In this document: positions 15,053 through 23,121 of the stretch, in pieces
Layout: each line of letters begins with the position of its first letter
Numbering within the stretch: the stretch's first letter is position 1
DNA from: JAPXSY01 sp034003585
Lineage (GTDB): Bacteria > Verrucomicrobiota > Kiritimatiellia > RFP12 > UBA1067
NCBI GenBank assembly: GCA_034003585.1
Contig: JAVEYH010000038.1
Location: 1-26,487 of the forward strand
Reading direction: 5' to 3'
Length of the DNA: 26,487 nt
Position numbers and translations under genes: made by a program
The notes under the pieces: generated by a model
Databases searched by the model: none
What the model saw: only the letters and a program-made list of their open reading frames with translations
Told to the model about the DNA's origin: nothing

Positions 15053-17554
15053 TCATTCATACGTCAGCCACGCCGTCGCCGTGCAGGCGCGGTCCGCGGT
15101 CACGCGCAACCAATACGCGCGCGCGTCATCCAGCATCACGCGGGTGGTTTGGCCCGGCGCCACACGATAGGCACCGTACACCCGCCATACGCCGGTACCG
15201 GTGAGGTCAAGCTCCAGCGTGACCGTCACCGTCTCGCCCGCCGCATGCGAGAGCGCCAGCCGCTTGCGGTCGAACCCGGTCATCAGATAGGGGTCGGACG
15301 GCACACCCGCGGCGGTGGCGCTGTCCTTCCAGGGGCCGCCTTCGCCGCGCGCTTTGCCGAACGCCCAGAGGTCATCGACGCTGCCGACCCAAACCGCCGC
15401 GCGCCCGTCCCCGGAACGGATGAGGTGACGCGACGCGGCCGCGTTCTCCCGGACTCCGGTCATCACCAGCAACCCGCGGTACGAGCAGTAATCGTGCACC
15501 TGCCCGTGATGCGTCGCCACGGCCCGCGCCTTGCTGAAGCCGCCCGCGTTTTCGGCGGGCAGCTCGTAGAAGATGCCGCACACGTTCAGCAGATCGCGTT
15601 CCGTGCAGACCTCGCGGCACAGGCGCGCGGCCCCGAAGAGTCCCGGCGAGGCGTACGCCGCGTCCGCCTTGGGGAAACGCCAGCGCCGCCCCGCGTCATC
15701 GGTGATAAGCGCGGAGGCCGCCTCGACCACCAGCCCCGTGCCGTTCATCGGATAGCAGGCGCGCGCCTCCTCCCACGCCGCGGCATCCTCCTTGCGCGTG
15801 AGGTTCAGATCGGCGTCCAACTCGTAATACCCGGTTTCGCGCACGCCGTCCGGTCCGGCGGTCACCGCCGCGAGCCCCAGCACGCGTTTGTCCCCGCCGC
15901 GCGCGTACACGATTCCGCCGCACGCGCGGGGCTCCCGCAACGACGCCAGGCCCGCGCAGCGCGCGTCCGGCCGGGCGGGACGGGTATCCGGGTTGGCGTA
16001 CTGGAAACAGGCGTAGACCTCCGCGGCGTCGCGCTGCGGCACGAGCCGCACCCAGGCGCCCCGCTCCCGCGCCGCAAAGGTCAGGACCGTCAGCCGCCCC
16101 GGCGCCGCCTCGACCGTTCGCGCGGTTTTCCAGACGCCCGTGCCCGCGCGATCCGTTTCGAGGGTGAAGCGCACCGGCTCCGCGCCGCCGTGGGCGAGCG
16201 CGAGCGAGCGGACCGCATATCCGGAGAACAGAAACGGATCACTCGGGACCCCGGCGGAAACCGACTCTCCCAGCCACACGGCGCCGCGGCCGATGGCCGG
16301 GCCGAACGTGTCCAGACGTTCGGGATGGACGAACCAGAGATTCGAGTGCGACTGGCCCGGACCTTGGATCGTGCCTTTGGCCCGGCGCTTGTTGAGAAAC
16401 TCCGATTTCGCGCTGTCGTCGCAGGCCAGCACCAGCCAGTCGCCCCAGCGGCAGAAATCCGCCACGACCTTCAGATAGTTCGACAACGGCGCGATCCCCG
16501 CCGAGTCACGCGCGGAAAAGGTCTTGGGAAAACGCCAGAACGTGCCGTGCATGGTCATCAGGAACGACTTGCCGCCGATCTCGCGGATGCGCGGCCACTC
16601 CGTGTTCCATCCGTGCCCGCCGTCATAACTGTGGCTGCCTTTGGGCAACCGGTAGGTGTGCCACGCGCCGCGGTCCAGCACGGTGAGCAGCAGCGAGCGG
16701 TGATCCCAGCCGATCGCCCAGACCGGATCCGTCTCCGGGTTGGGGTTGCCCAGGATCCCTCCGGGACCGGTGACGTCGGTGAACTGGTTACGCCGCACGA
16801 CCGTCCACGCCGCGGCCTTGCCGTCCCAGACGGCGAGACAGCCGGAAGGGGCCGAGGGGTCAACGAACGCCTGCCGCGAGTGGTCGCCGTTGTTCGCATA
16901 GACCAGCAGGCCCTGTCCCGAATAAAGCCCTTTGCCGTGATACCCCGGCAGCTCGGCGAACCGGGGAGTGTCGCCGGAAGCGCGCTTCACCCGCGCGAGC
17001 TGTTCGTCGCGCCACAGTTCCGTCACGGCCAGGGTGCGGACATCCACCTCGTAAAAGCCCTCCTCCATGCTCGCGCAGTAAATTTTTCCCGCCGGGTCGG
17101 TCAGATGGCGCGCGTTGCCGGTGGGCCGGCCGTACATGACGCTGTACGGGATCGTCCGGACCGTGCGGTCCGCGCCGATCGCGTACGGACCGATGAAAAG
17201 CTGGTTGGATTCGGGATGGATCATCCGGTTGGCGGGCGTGCCGCCGATACTCTCGGGCCTCACGACCGAAACCAGATCGGGAGTGATCTCATAGAGCTTG
17301 TCGTCCGAACCTTTGGGACTATGGGGGGAATAGGTCACGGCCCACAGCCGTCCGGCCCAGGGCACCACCGCCCCGGTCCCGCACTCGCCGCCGCGGTTAT
17401 ACATCGCCAGGTGCGGGTAGATGCCGCTCACGAAAGCGTACTGCCCGGTGACCGACGGCCCCCCGGACGGCACCCCCGCCCCCGCAAAGACCGCACCGGC
17501 CGCTCCCGCGACCGCCCACACGACCGCCGCCGCGCACCATCCCTGTTTTTTCAT
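15053..17554 (-). CDS. Large secreted protein with two copies of a ~95-residue beta-sandwich module
   Basis: An 833-residue protein of no family I recognise. The ATG at 17554 is supported by AAAGGA just upstream and a signal peptide (AAAVVWAVAGAAGAVFAG); the longer frame to 17596 lacks one. The first ~400 residues are rich in WD- and Y-containing strands (GRLWAVTYSPHS, KGLYSGQGLLVYANNGDHS, PVWAIGWDHRSLLLTVLDRG) and look like a beta-propeller. A module with AGVPSDPFLFSGY...LALAHGG...TGVWKTARTVEAAPGR occurs near residues 425-525, and a second copy with AGVPSDPYLMTGF...LALSHAAGE...TGVWRVYGAYRVAPGQ ends the protein (about 735-833). The part between the copies repeats the propeller-like texture, suggesting a duplicated propeller-plus-sandwich unit. 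The gene sits between two putative hydrolases and is probably a glycan-binding or carbohydrate-active protein. Function unknown. Confidence 0.7.
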   Translation of the reverse strand: MKKQGWCAAAVVWAVAGAAGAVFAGAGVPSGGPSVTGQYAFVSGIYPHLAMYNRGGECGTGAVVPWAGRLWAVTYSPHSPKGSDDKLYEITPDLVSVVRPESIGGTPANRMIHPESNQLFIGPYAIGADRTVRTIPYSVMYGRPTGNARHLTDPAGKIYCASMEEGFYEVDVRTLAVTELWRDEQLARVKRASGDTPRFAELPGYHGKGLYSGQGLLVYANNGDHSRQAFVDPSAPSGCLAVWDGKAAAWTVVRRNQFTDVTGPGGILGNPNPETDPVWAIGWDHRSLLLTVLDRGAWHTYRLPKGSHSYDGGHGWNTEWPRIREIGGKSFLMTMHGTFWRFPKTFSARDSAGIAPLSNYLKVVADFCRWGDWLVLACDDSAKSEFLNKRRAKGTIQGPGQSHSNLWFVHPERLDTFGPAIGRGAVWLGESVSAGVPSDPFLFSGYAVRSLALAHGGAEPVRFTLETDRAGTGVWKTARTVEAAPGRLTVLTFAARERGAWVRLVPQRDAAEVYACFQYANPDTRPARPDARCAGLASLREPRACGGIVYARGGDKRVLGLAAVTAGPDGVRETGYYELDADLNLTRKEDAAAWEEARACYPMNGTGLVVEAASALITDDAGRRWRFPKADAAYASPGLFGAARLCREVCTERDLLNVCGIFYELPAENAGGFSKARAVATHHGQVHDYCSYRGLLVMTGVRENAAASRHLIRSGDGRAAVWVGSVDDLWAFGKARGEGGPWKDSATAAGVPSDPYLMTGFDRKRLALSHAAGETVTVTLELDLTGTGVWRVYGAYRVAPGQTTRVMLDDARAYWLRVTADRACTATAWLTYE

Positions 17555-17620
17555 CCTGATCCTTTCCGTTCTCTGCTGACACCCCGTCCGCGGCAAAACG
17601 CATCGCCGCCCGGGACGCCC

Positions 17621-18610
17621 CTACTGCTCATAAAGGAAGCCGATATCCTTCAGCCGGAGCACGGCCGGCGCCTCCCGCATCTCGGTCACATCCAGCGCCT
17701 GACGATTGACCATCACGTGCACCGCACGCAGGGTGACCGGGAAAACCGGCACCCCCTTGCCCCCGATCCAATGCCTGCCGGGAGAGAGATTCAACGCCTC
17801 CTCATCGTGGTCGATCGGATAGGAAACGAAGCGCCAGCCGTCGAAGTGGATCGCGAGATCCGCCGGCCAGTCATGCCACCGGCCCTCGGTACGCCACACC
17901 GTGCGGTTGGCGTCCTCGATTTCGAAGACGATTTTCCCCCACCCGGAGTCGCCCCGCACCCAAAGCCCGATCCCGACAGGGCGACCCGCCGCCGCCAGCG
18001 GGGTACGGGGCACGAGACAGGTGACCTCGCTGATGAGGGGTTCCCGTTTTCCGGTTTTCACCAGAGCCACCTCCAGACAATCGCATTTGTCTTTGTCGCG
18101 CACCGGTCTGACGGCAAACGTCCCGCGCTGCCGGTAGGGCAGTTCCGGATCGCGCTCCTCCAGCGCGTTGTTGGCGGGGTCCTCGCGCCACGCACCCGGC
18201 TCCGCCATGCTGTCCGAGGCCCGGAAGCCGCGCGGCGGCGGCGCGTACCGGCGCGCCTTCACCGGCGCGGAGGCCACGGGCCTGTCACTGAGCAGATAGA
18301 CCGGCGCCGTGCCCGCCGTGACGGTCCTGCTCCGCGCGCGGGCCGCGCCGCTTTCACCGAAGAACCCGACCTCCTCCAGCGACGCCACCCCGTCGAACCT
18401 GGCCTCGATCTCCGCCGTGCCGACCGTTGTCCAGAGCGCGGTGACCTCACGGCCGTCGGCGCGCCGGAACGCCAAGGCGTAAACGGTCCGCGACCCGGTT
18501 TCCACCCGGCGCGAAAAGACCGCGCGGTCCAGCACGCGCGTAACCGTGGCAACCCCCACATACGCCTTCTTGGGGTACAGCAACGGATAGCGGCGGCAGA
18601 GCCCCCCCCG
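17621..18610 (-). pseudogene. 3' part of the frameshifted giant glycoside-hydrolase-like gene
   Basis: This is the continuation, in another reading frame, of the gene that begins at 21012. After the G8 run the protein resumes as LCRRYPLLYPKKAYVGVATVTRVLDRAVFSRRVETGSR, which completes a TIM barrel (LYPKKAYVG and ALWTTVGT are typical of the strands and post-barrel sandwich of GH39-like enzymes). A C-terminal carbohydrate-binding-like beta-sandwich follows to the TAG at 17621 (GIGLWVRGDSGWGKIVFEIEDANRTVWRTEG, HFDGWRFVSYPID). It has no start codon, ribosome binding site or signal peptide of its own, so it is not an independent gene unless the two frames are joined by slippage. The frame is open far upstream of 18610 only by chance of composition. 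If the run had nine G, the joined protein would be 1130 residues. Confidence 0.72.
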
Positions 18611-21012
18611 CCCCAAAGCGTGTTGTAGTACGCGTTGCCGGCATCCATGATGATGCCCGGCGAGACCCGGCTGAAGCCGTAGGCCAGGCTGATCAGGATA
18701 TCGCGCACGTAGAATTCCGCCTGGCGCTGTTCGCCCAGATTCCGGTCCGCGCGCGCCGTGAACTCGTAACACCCGTCCACCGGGATCTCGTGTCCGAACC
18801 GCCGCGCCGCCTCGCGCGCCAGCCAAATCCCCTGCAAACCGCCCAGCCACAGTTTCTCCGGCATCGAGGTCTGCCCCACCGCCTCGATCCCGATCGCGTC
18901 GATCGCGTCGCGCCGCAGCCCGTGACGCAGCAGCGAAGCGATGAGGGAGGCCGACGAGGACGTGTTGCCGACCAGCAGCCGGATATGCGGGTATTGCTCA
19001 CGGTAATATTGCGCCACAAAATGGGCGATGGCCACACGGTTCCTGGCCTTCTCCCTCTCTTCGGGCGTCTCCTCCGGCTTCTCGCCGACCAGCTCGGGCG
19101 GAAGGTAATGGCGGTAACTCTCATGAAAGATGTCGGCCGCATTGCAGTGCGGGAACCGCGCCGCCTTCTCGGCGATCTTCGCGTCCAGTTCGGCATAGGC
19201 CGCCGCCCGGTTGGTGATGTCCTTCAACCCGACCCAGCCGATCTGGTTGAGCGTGACTTTCCACGGCTCGAAATCCTTCTCCGACAAGGGGGTCCACCCG
19301 AAGGTGGTCTTGCGCAACCCCGCTTTATAGAGCATCGGGCCCGCGATTTCCGGCTCGCCGCCGCTGTAATGCGCGCCACCGAACCACCAGGTGCCGAACG
19401 GCGACTCGTATCCGGCACGGCGCGTGTCCGACCCGAGCCGGGCGAAGGCCGCATCATGCGTCAGCCAGACCCGGCCGTCGCGCGCGGCCACCTCGATCCG
19501 CAAGCCGAAGTGTCCGAGCGTGTCCGTGTCGAGCGGCAGCGTGACGGCCACCTCTTCGCCCGCCGCGCCGAACGCCAGGCGCTTGCGGCGGCGGCGCACG
19601 GCACGGCCTTCCGCATCCAGGAGGGTCCATCGCAGCACCGCGGCCGCGTTTGGCGCCTCCGCGCGGAGACGCGCCACGGTCTCCGGCGTCTCCGCGTTGT
19701 GAAAGATGTTCCCCGGCTGCCGCGGCTCCAAACGCAGCGAGACCGGCATTTTCTCCAGCGTCACGCCAAACAGGTGCACGCCGCTGACGGAGTGCCGGTC
19801 CGGTTTCTTGCGGGAGTCCCACTGGGCGCCGAGCCCTCCGGGTTTTCCCAGAAAATCGATGTCGAGATACGGCGCCCCCATCATGGAGGCGTGAACGTCG
19901 TTCGTGCTCTGAAGCAGATCGAGGATCTCCCCCGGTTTCAGATCCAGACTGACGAGGTAGAGGGGCAGGTTGGTGCCGTGCACCGTGATTTCACCCGCGA
20001 GCCTGACGGTCTCGGGCAGCGCCTCCCCGGTCTTGCGCGGCAGCCGGACCGTGTCCAGGCTGATCGCGCCGCCCCGGCCCGACTTGGCGTAACGGGTCAT
20101 CCGCACTGAAAGCACCGGATCGAGCGCGGGGGCCGGATCCACCGCGCAGAGAGCCCAGGCGCGCGTGTAGAATGCGGGCGGCACCGCAAAATGCAGGGTT
20201 TCGGGCATGCCGTCCAAGGCGGTGCGGGAAAGGTGTTCATCGCACTCCAGCGCCCACGATCCCTTCATCTGCCGGACCACGCCGACATCTCCGCTCGCCT
20301 CGCCGGATGCCACGCGGACCGGTACCCCGCCGATGTCGCGCAGACCCGGAGCGGGGGAGACCACCGCATTCGAGAAGACGCCGGGGCGGGCGATCCAACG
20401 CAGGTCGAGCGGCACATAACGCGCGTCGTCCTCCGGGGAAAAGGTTTCCGCACCGAGGATCCCGCCCGCGGGCGGCAACGTGAACGCCAGCGCCCGGACC
20501 ACGCCCGGATCGTTTCCGATGTACTGCCCGTCGAGATAAAGTTCGCAGGCGTCGCCGCGCTGACGCGCCGTCAGGGTGAGGCGGGCCTGCGAGGCCGGGA
20601 CCAGCGATTCCCAGCGCGCGGCAAGCGCCTGCTGCTGCTCCTCGGTGTACCGCTGCAGGCGGGGGCGCACATGGCGCGTGACCAGCGGGTCGAAGCGGAT
20701 TTTCGCGTCCGGCAGATCCAGGTTCCGGATCTCAACCTTGCCGCCGCGCTTGACCCGGTTGCTCACCGTGTCAGAAAGGTTTTTCAGGATCAGGCGCCTT
20801 GCCGAACCGTCCTCCCTGCGGATCACGATCCGGGCATCCGAGCGGTCTCCGGTGCGGAAGGTCACCTGCAGGGCCGCATGCTGCGCGGGCCGGGTGACCA
20901 CGAACCCGCCCGCCTCTTCCCGGATGTCCGCCGGCACCGCCGCGCCCCACACTTGCAACGCGCAAAGTGCCCCGGCCCCAAGCGCACACATGTTTCTGTT
21001 GCAGTTTCGCAT
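18259..21012 (-). CDS. 5' part of a giant secreted glycoside-hydrolase-like protein, split by a frameshift
   Basis: The ATG at 21012 has GGAG 7-10 nt before it and a signal peptide (MCALGAGALCALQVWGAA). Residues up to about 520 are beta-rich accessory domains (VTFRTGDRSDARIVIRRED, YLDGQYIGNDPG, LYLVSLDLKPGEIL). A TIM-barrel catalytic domain begins near 534 (SPFGTWWFGGAHYSGGEP), with FGWTPLSEKDFEPWK, CNAADIFHESYRHYLPPEL and GFSRVSPGIIMDAGNAYYNTLWGGG. The true coding frame ends at residue ~800, at the G8 run (18609-18602); beyond it this frame yields arginine-rich nonsense to a stop at 18259. One extra G restores the frame. The accessory-plus-barrel layout and the ALWTT strand after the break suggest a GH39-like or related clan GH-A enzyme. 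It could be a real pseudogene, a sequencing error or a slippage site. Confidence 0.75.
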   Translation of the reverse strand: MRNCNRNMCALGAGALCALQVWGAAVPADIREEAGGFVVTRPAQHAALQVTFRTGDRSDARIVIRREDGSARRLILKNLSDTVSNRVKRGGKVEIRNLDLPDAKIRFDPLVTRHVRPRLQRYTEEQQQALAARWESLVPASQARLTLTARQRGDACELYLDGQYIGNDPGVVRALAFTLPPAGGILGAETFSPEDDARYVPLDLRWIARPGVFSNAVVSPAPGLRDIGGVPVRVASGEASGDVGVVRQMKGSWALECDEHLSRTALDGMPETLHFAVPPAFYTRAWALCAVDPAPALDPVLSVRMTRYAKSGRGGAISLDTVRLPRKTGEALPETVRLAGEITVHGTNLPLYLVSLDLKPGEILDLLQSTNDVHASMMGAPYLDIDFLGKPGGLGAQWDSRKKPDRHSVSGVHLFGVTLEKMPVSLRLEPRQPGNIFHNAETPETVARLRAEAPNAAAVLRWTLLDAEGRAVRRRRKRLAFGAAGEEVAVTLPLDTDTLGHFGLRIEVAARDGRVWLTHDAAFARLGSDTRRAGYESPFGTWWFGGAHYSGGEPEIAGPMLYKAGLRKTTFGWTPLSEKDFEPWKVTLNQIGWVGLKDITNRAAAYAELDAKIAEKAARFPHCNAADIFHESYRHYLPPELVGEKPEETPEEREKARNRVAIAHFVAQYYREQYPHIRLLVGNTSSSASLIASLLRHGLRRDAIDAIGIEAVGQTSMPEKLWLGGLQGIWLAREAARRFGHEIPVDGCYEFTARADRNLGEQRQAEFYVRDILISLAYGFSRVSPGIIMDAGNAYYNTLWGGGGSAAAIRCCTPRRRMWGLPRLRACWTARSFRAGWKPGRGPFTPWRSGAPTAVRSPRSGQRSARRRSRPGSTGWRRWRRSGSSVKAARPARGAGPSRRARRRSICSVTGPWPPRR
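18602..18609 (-). repeat. Homopolymer G8 run (C8 on plus strand) at the frameshift
   Basis: Eight consecutive C on the plus strand, read as GGGGGGGG on the coding strand after TGGGGC. It lies at the point where the gene leaves one frame (YYNTLWGGG) and continues in another (LCRRYPLLYPKK). A length of nine or six G would restore a single frame. Such runs are typical places for assembly or sequencing errors, for polymerase slippage and for phase variation. Confidence 0.85.
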
Positions 21013-21049
21013 CCGACTTCTCCTCTGTCCCCGGTTGTTTCCCGCACGG

Positions 21050-22387
21050 TCAGCGCAAGTGCCGGACCAGACGGAACCCGATGTTCTTGGCCCGCGAATT
21101 CGGATAGGCGTTGTTGTAGCGGTAGGCCGGCCTGCAATACTGGGCGGCCTCGCTCCAGCGGCCGCCGCGGGTGATGCGCTTGTTGTCCGTGGGGGCGTCC
21201 GGCCCGTCGGGGTCATTCCCGCCCTCGAGCGTGTACGCATACCAATCCAGACACCACTCATAGACATTACCGTGCGTGTCGTACAGCCCCCAGGCGTTGG
21301 GCCGGTAGGACCCGCAGACCGCCGTGCCCCGTTCGGGCGTGCAGTCCCTCGCGGGCTCCGAGCCGTTGTCCAGCAGCCCGCCGTTCCACGCGTACCGGCC
21401 CAGAACATCCATCCAGACATTGCTGATCGCGTTCGCGCCCGAGATTCCCGCGTCCGGATCGCCGTCATGGTAAACCGTCGTGGTTCCCGCGCGGCAGGCG
21501 TATTCCCACTGGGCCTCGGTCGGCAGGTCGAAATCCGTGATGCCGGTCTTTTCCCGCAACACGGCCAGGAAGCTGCCGGGCGCAACGTCGAGTCCGGTGG
21601 CGGGCCAGTTGATGGCCGGCACACTGTTGGTCGCGCCGCGGATGTCGTCATACGACCGGTTCTCCAACGGCCGGGCCGCGGCGTGCGTCACGTTGCTGAA
21701 CCAACTCGAGGGCGTGCCCTTCATCACATGCTCCCACTGCCGCTGCGTCACCTCGAACACGCCGGCATAAAATCCCCGGGTGACCGCGGTCTGGACCGTG
21801 CCGTTCATGTTGAAGTCGCCGGCCTGAATGCGTCGCAGCACCAGCTTGTCGGTCTGATAGATCTCATTGGTGGCCACCCCGGTCCAGATGACGGAGGACA
21901 CCACCGTTCCGTTGTTGGTGACCGGATTTTCCGCCCACGCGCCCCAGATTCCTGCCCGCAGATCGTCCTCCCGAACATATTCGATCTGACCGTCCGCGCC
22001 CTTCGCCAGAGTCAGGTCCACAATCATGTAGAGCGGCACGCGGTAGGGTGTGAGCGTCACGCTGAACTGCGTCAGCATCAGGTTGTTGGTGTATTCGGTT
22101 TGAAGCGGATCCCACACGATGCGCCGGGGACCGGGTGCGACATGGAACAGGTCCCCTGTCAGCGACTCCGCCGGCAGCGTGAGTGTCGCGTTCCCGTCTT
22201 TCGCCGTCAGGGCGATATCCATCCGCTCGGAAGGGTCGCACGTGAGCACATAATCGATATCCACATACCGCTGCCACGGCCAGCGCTGCCGCGCCACCAC
22301 ATCGCTGATGGATGCGTCCGCGGCGGCAGGCAGGGCGCAGCCCATGAGCAGAAACAGCGCCGCACCTGTTGTGAAGGTCGTTTTCAT
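21050..22387 (-). CDS. Secreted SUMF1/EgtB/PvdO-fold protein lacking the FGE cysteine pair
   Basis: A 445-residue protein with a signal peptide (FTTGAALFLLMGCALPAAA). Residues about 25-170 are a beta-rich domain (RQRWPWQRYVDIDYVLTCDPSERMDIALT) of a type I associate with Kiritimatiellota and Lentisphaerota SUMF1 proteins. The formylglycine-generating-enzyme fold runs from about 185 to the end: FYAGVFEVTQRQWEHVM, FDLPTEAQWEYACRAG, NAWGLYDTHGNVYEWCLDWY, RITRGGRWSEAAQYCRPAYR and KNIGFRLVRH. In true FGE the last block carries two catalytic cysteines; here the first position is Glu413 and only Cys418 remains, so sulfatase activation is unlikely. SUMF1 relatives also bind non-enzymatically or perform other iron or redox reactions. 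It follows the small secreted protein by 35 nt and precedes the giant hydrolase by 37 nt. Confidence 0.9.
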   Translation of the reverse strand: MKTTFTTGAALFLLMGCALPAAADASISDVVARQRWPWQRYVDIDYVLTCDPSERMDIALTAKDGNATLTLPAESLTGDLFHVAPGPRRIVWDPLQTEYTNNLMLTQFSVTLTPYRVPLYMIVDLTLAKGADGQIEYVREDDLRAGIWGAWAENPVTNNGTVVSSVIWTGVATNEIYQTDKLVLRRIQAGDFNMNGTVQTAVTRGFYAGVFEVTQRQWEHVMKGTPSSWFSNVTHAAARPLENRSYDDIRGATNSVPAINWPATGLDVAPGSFLAVLREKTGITDFDLPTEAQWEYACRAGTTTVYHDGDPDAGISGANAISNVWMDVLGRYAWNGGLLDNGSEPARDCTPERGTAVCGSYRPNAWGLYDTHGNVYEWCLDWYAYTLEGGNDPDGPDAPTDNKRITRGGRWSEAAQYCRPAYRYNNAYPNSRAKNIGFRLVRHLR

Positions 22388-22422
22388 TCCGTGTCCGTCT
22401 CCTTTTTTCCGTTACTCCCCCG

Positions 22423-23121
22423 TCAGCGCATGCTGAACACCGTGCCGCCGGGAACGCGAAACACCGTGGCGGACCAGCCCTCCGCAACGGTTCCCGGAAA
22501 TGTCAGCAGCAGATTGAACGTGCCGTACCCCCATCCGCTGTCGCGGATTTTCCAGCCGGTGTACCCGGAGGCGTCGCCTCCATCGCGGGTTTGCGTCATG
22601 CCGCCGACTTTCGCGATTTCCAGGCGGCTGGCGGACGCGCCGTCCGTCGCCTCCGCCCAGCCCGCATCGTACGGGATCACGGCATTCTCCCGGACCCGCG
22701 CCCAGTTCTTGTTGTCGGGCCCGGTATCCACGGCGCCCGCGCCGAACGCGGCTTTGACGATCGCCAAACGGGCCGTGAGCGTTTCCGCCACGGAATCGTC
22801 GCCCCGGTAGAAAGTCAGGGTCAGATCGATCACCTCCTCCGCAGCGGGCATGACCCCTTCGAACGCCCTCAAGCGATATCCCGCCGTTTCCGGTGTGAGG
22901 TCGGCGGCTGCCGCCGCGTTCATGCCGACCGCCTCCAACCGCGCGCGCACCGCCGCCGCGGGCCAGTGCCACGTCAACTCGACCTCGTTGGTGAACAGGG
23001 TCGACCAGTGCCGGTTGTACGCCACCGCGGTATCCACGCGTATCGGCGCGGAGCTTCCGCTGACCGTTTCCGCGCCCATCAGCGACGCCGCGGCCAGAAC
23101 CGCCGCCGTCGTTTTGCGCAT
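22423..23121 (-). CDS. Small secreted protein of unknown function (internal in-frame start)
   Basis: A 232-residue protein if it begins at the ATG at 23121, in the same frame as the FecR-like protein. AGGAGG (23132-23127) lies 5 nt upstream, and the first residues form a normal signal peptide (MRKTTAAVLAAASLMGAETVSG). These two facts favour a separate protein. The mature part is beta-rich with an early tryptophan-rich strand (AYNRHWSTLFTNEVELTWHW) and a C-terminal glycine- and tryptophan-rich block (YTGWKIRDSGWGYGTFNLLL). I do not recognise the family. It precedes the SUMF1-fold gene by 35 nt, so it may be a partner of that protein. If it is instead part of the FecR chain, it would sit in the periplasm as a C-terminal sensor-like domain. 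Confidence 0.55.
   Translation of the reverse strand: MRKTTAAVLAAASLMGAETVSGSSAPIRVDTAVAYNRHWSTLFTNEVELTWHWPAAAVRARLEAVGMNAAAAADLTPETAGYRLRAFEGVMPAAEEVIDLTLTFYRGDDSVAETLTARLAIVKAAFGAGAVDTGPDNKNWARVRENAVIPYDAGWAEATDGASASRLEIAKVGGMTQTRDGGDASGYTGWKIRDSGWGYGTFNLLLTFPGTVAEGWSATVFRVPGGTVFSMR

Noticed and set aside
15149..18628. A 1159-codon open frame on the plus strand
   Set aside because: It lies antisense to two well-supported leftward genes with signal peptides and ribosome binding sites. Its product is arginine-, proline- and histidine-rich without domains, as expected for the opposite strand of GC-rich coding DNA.
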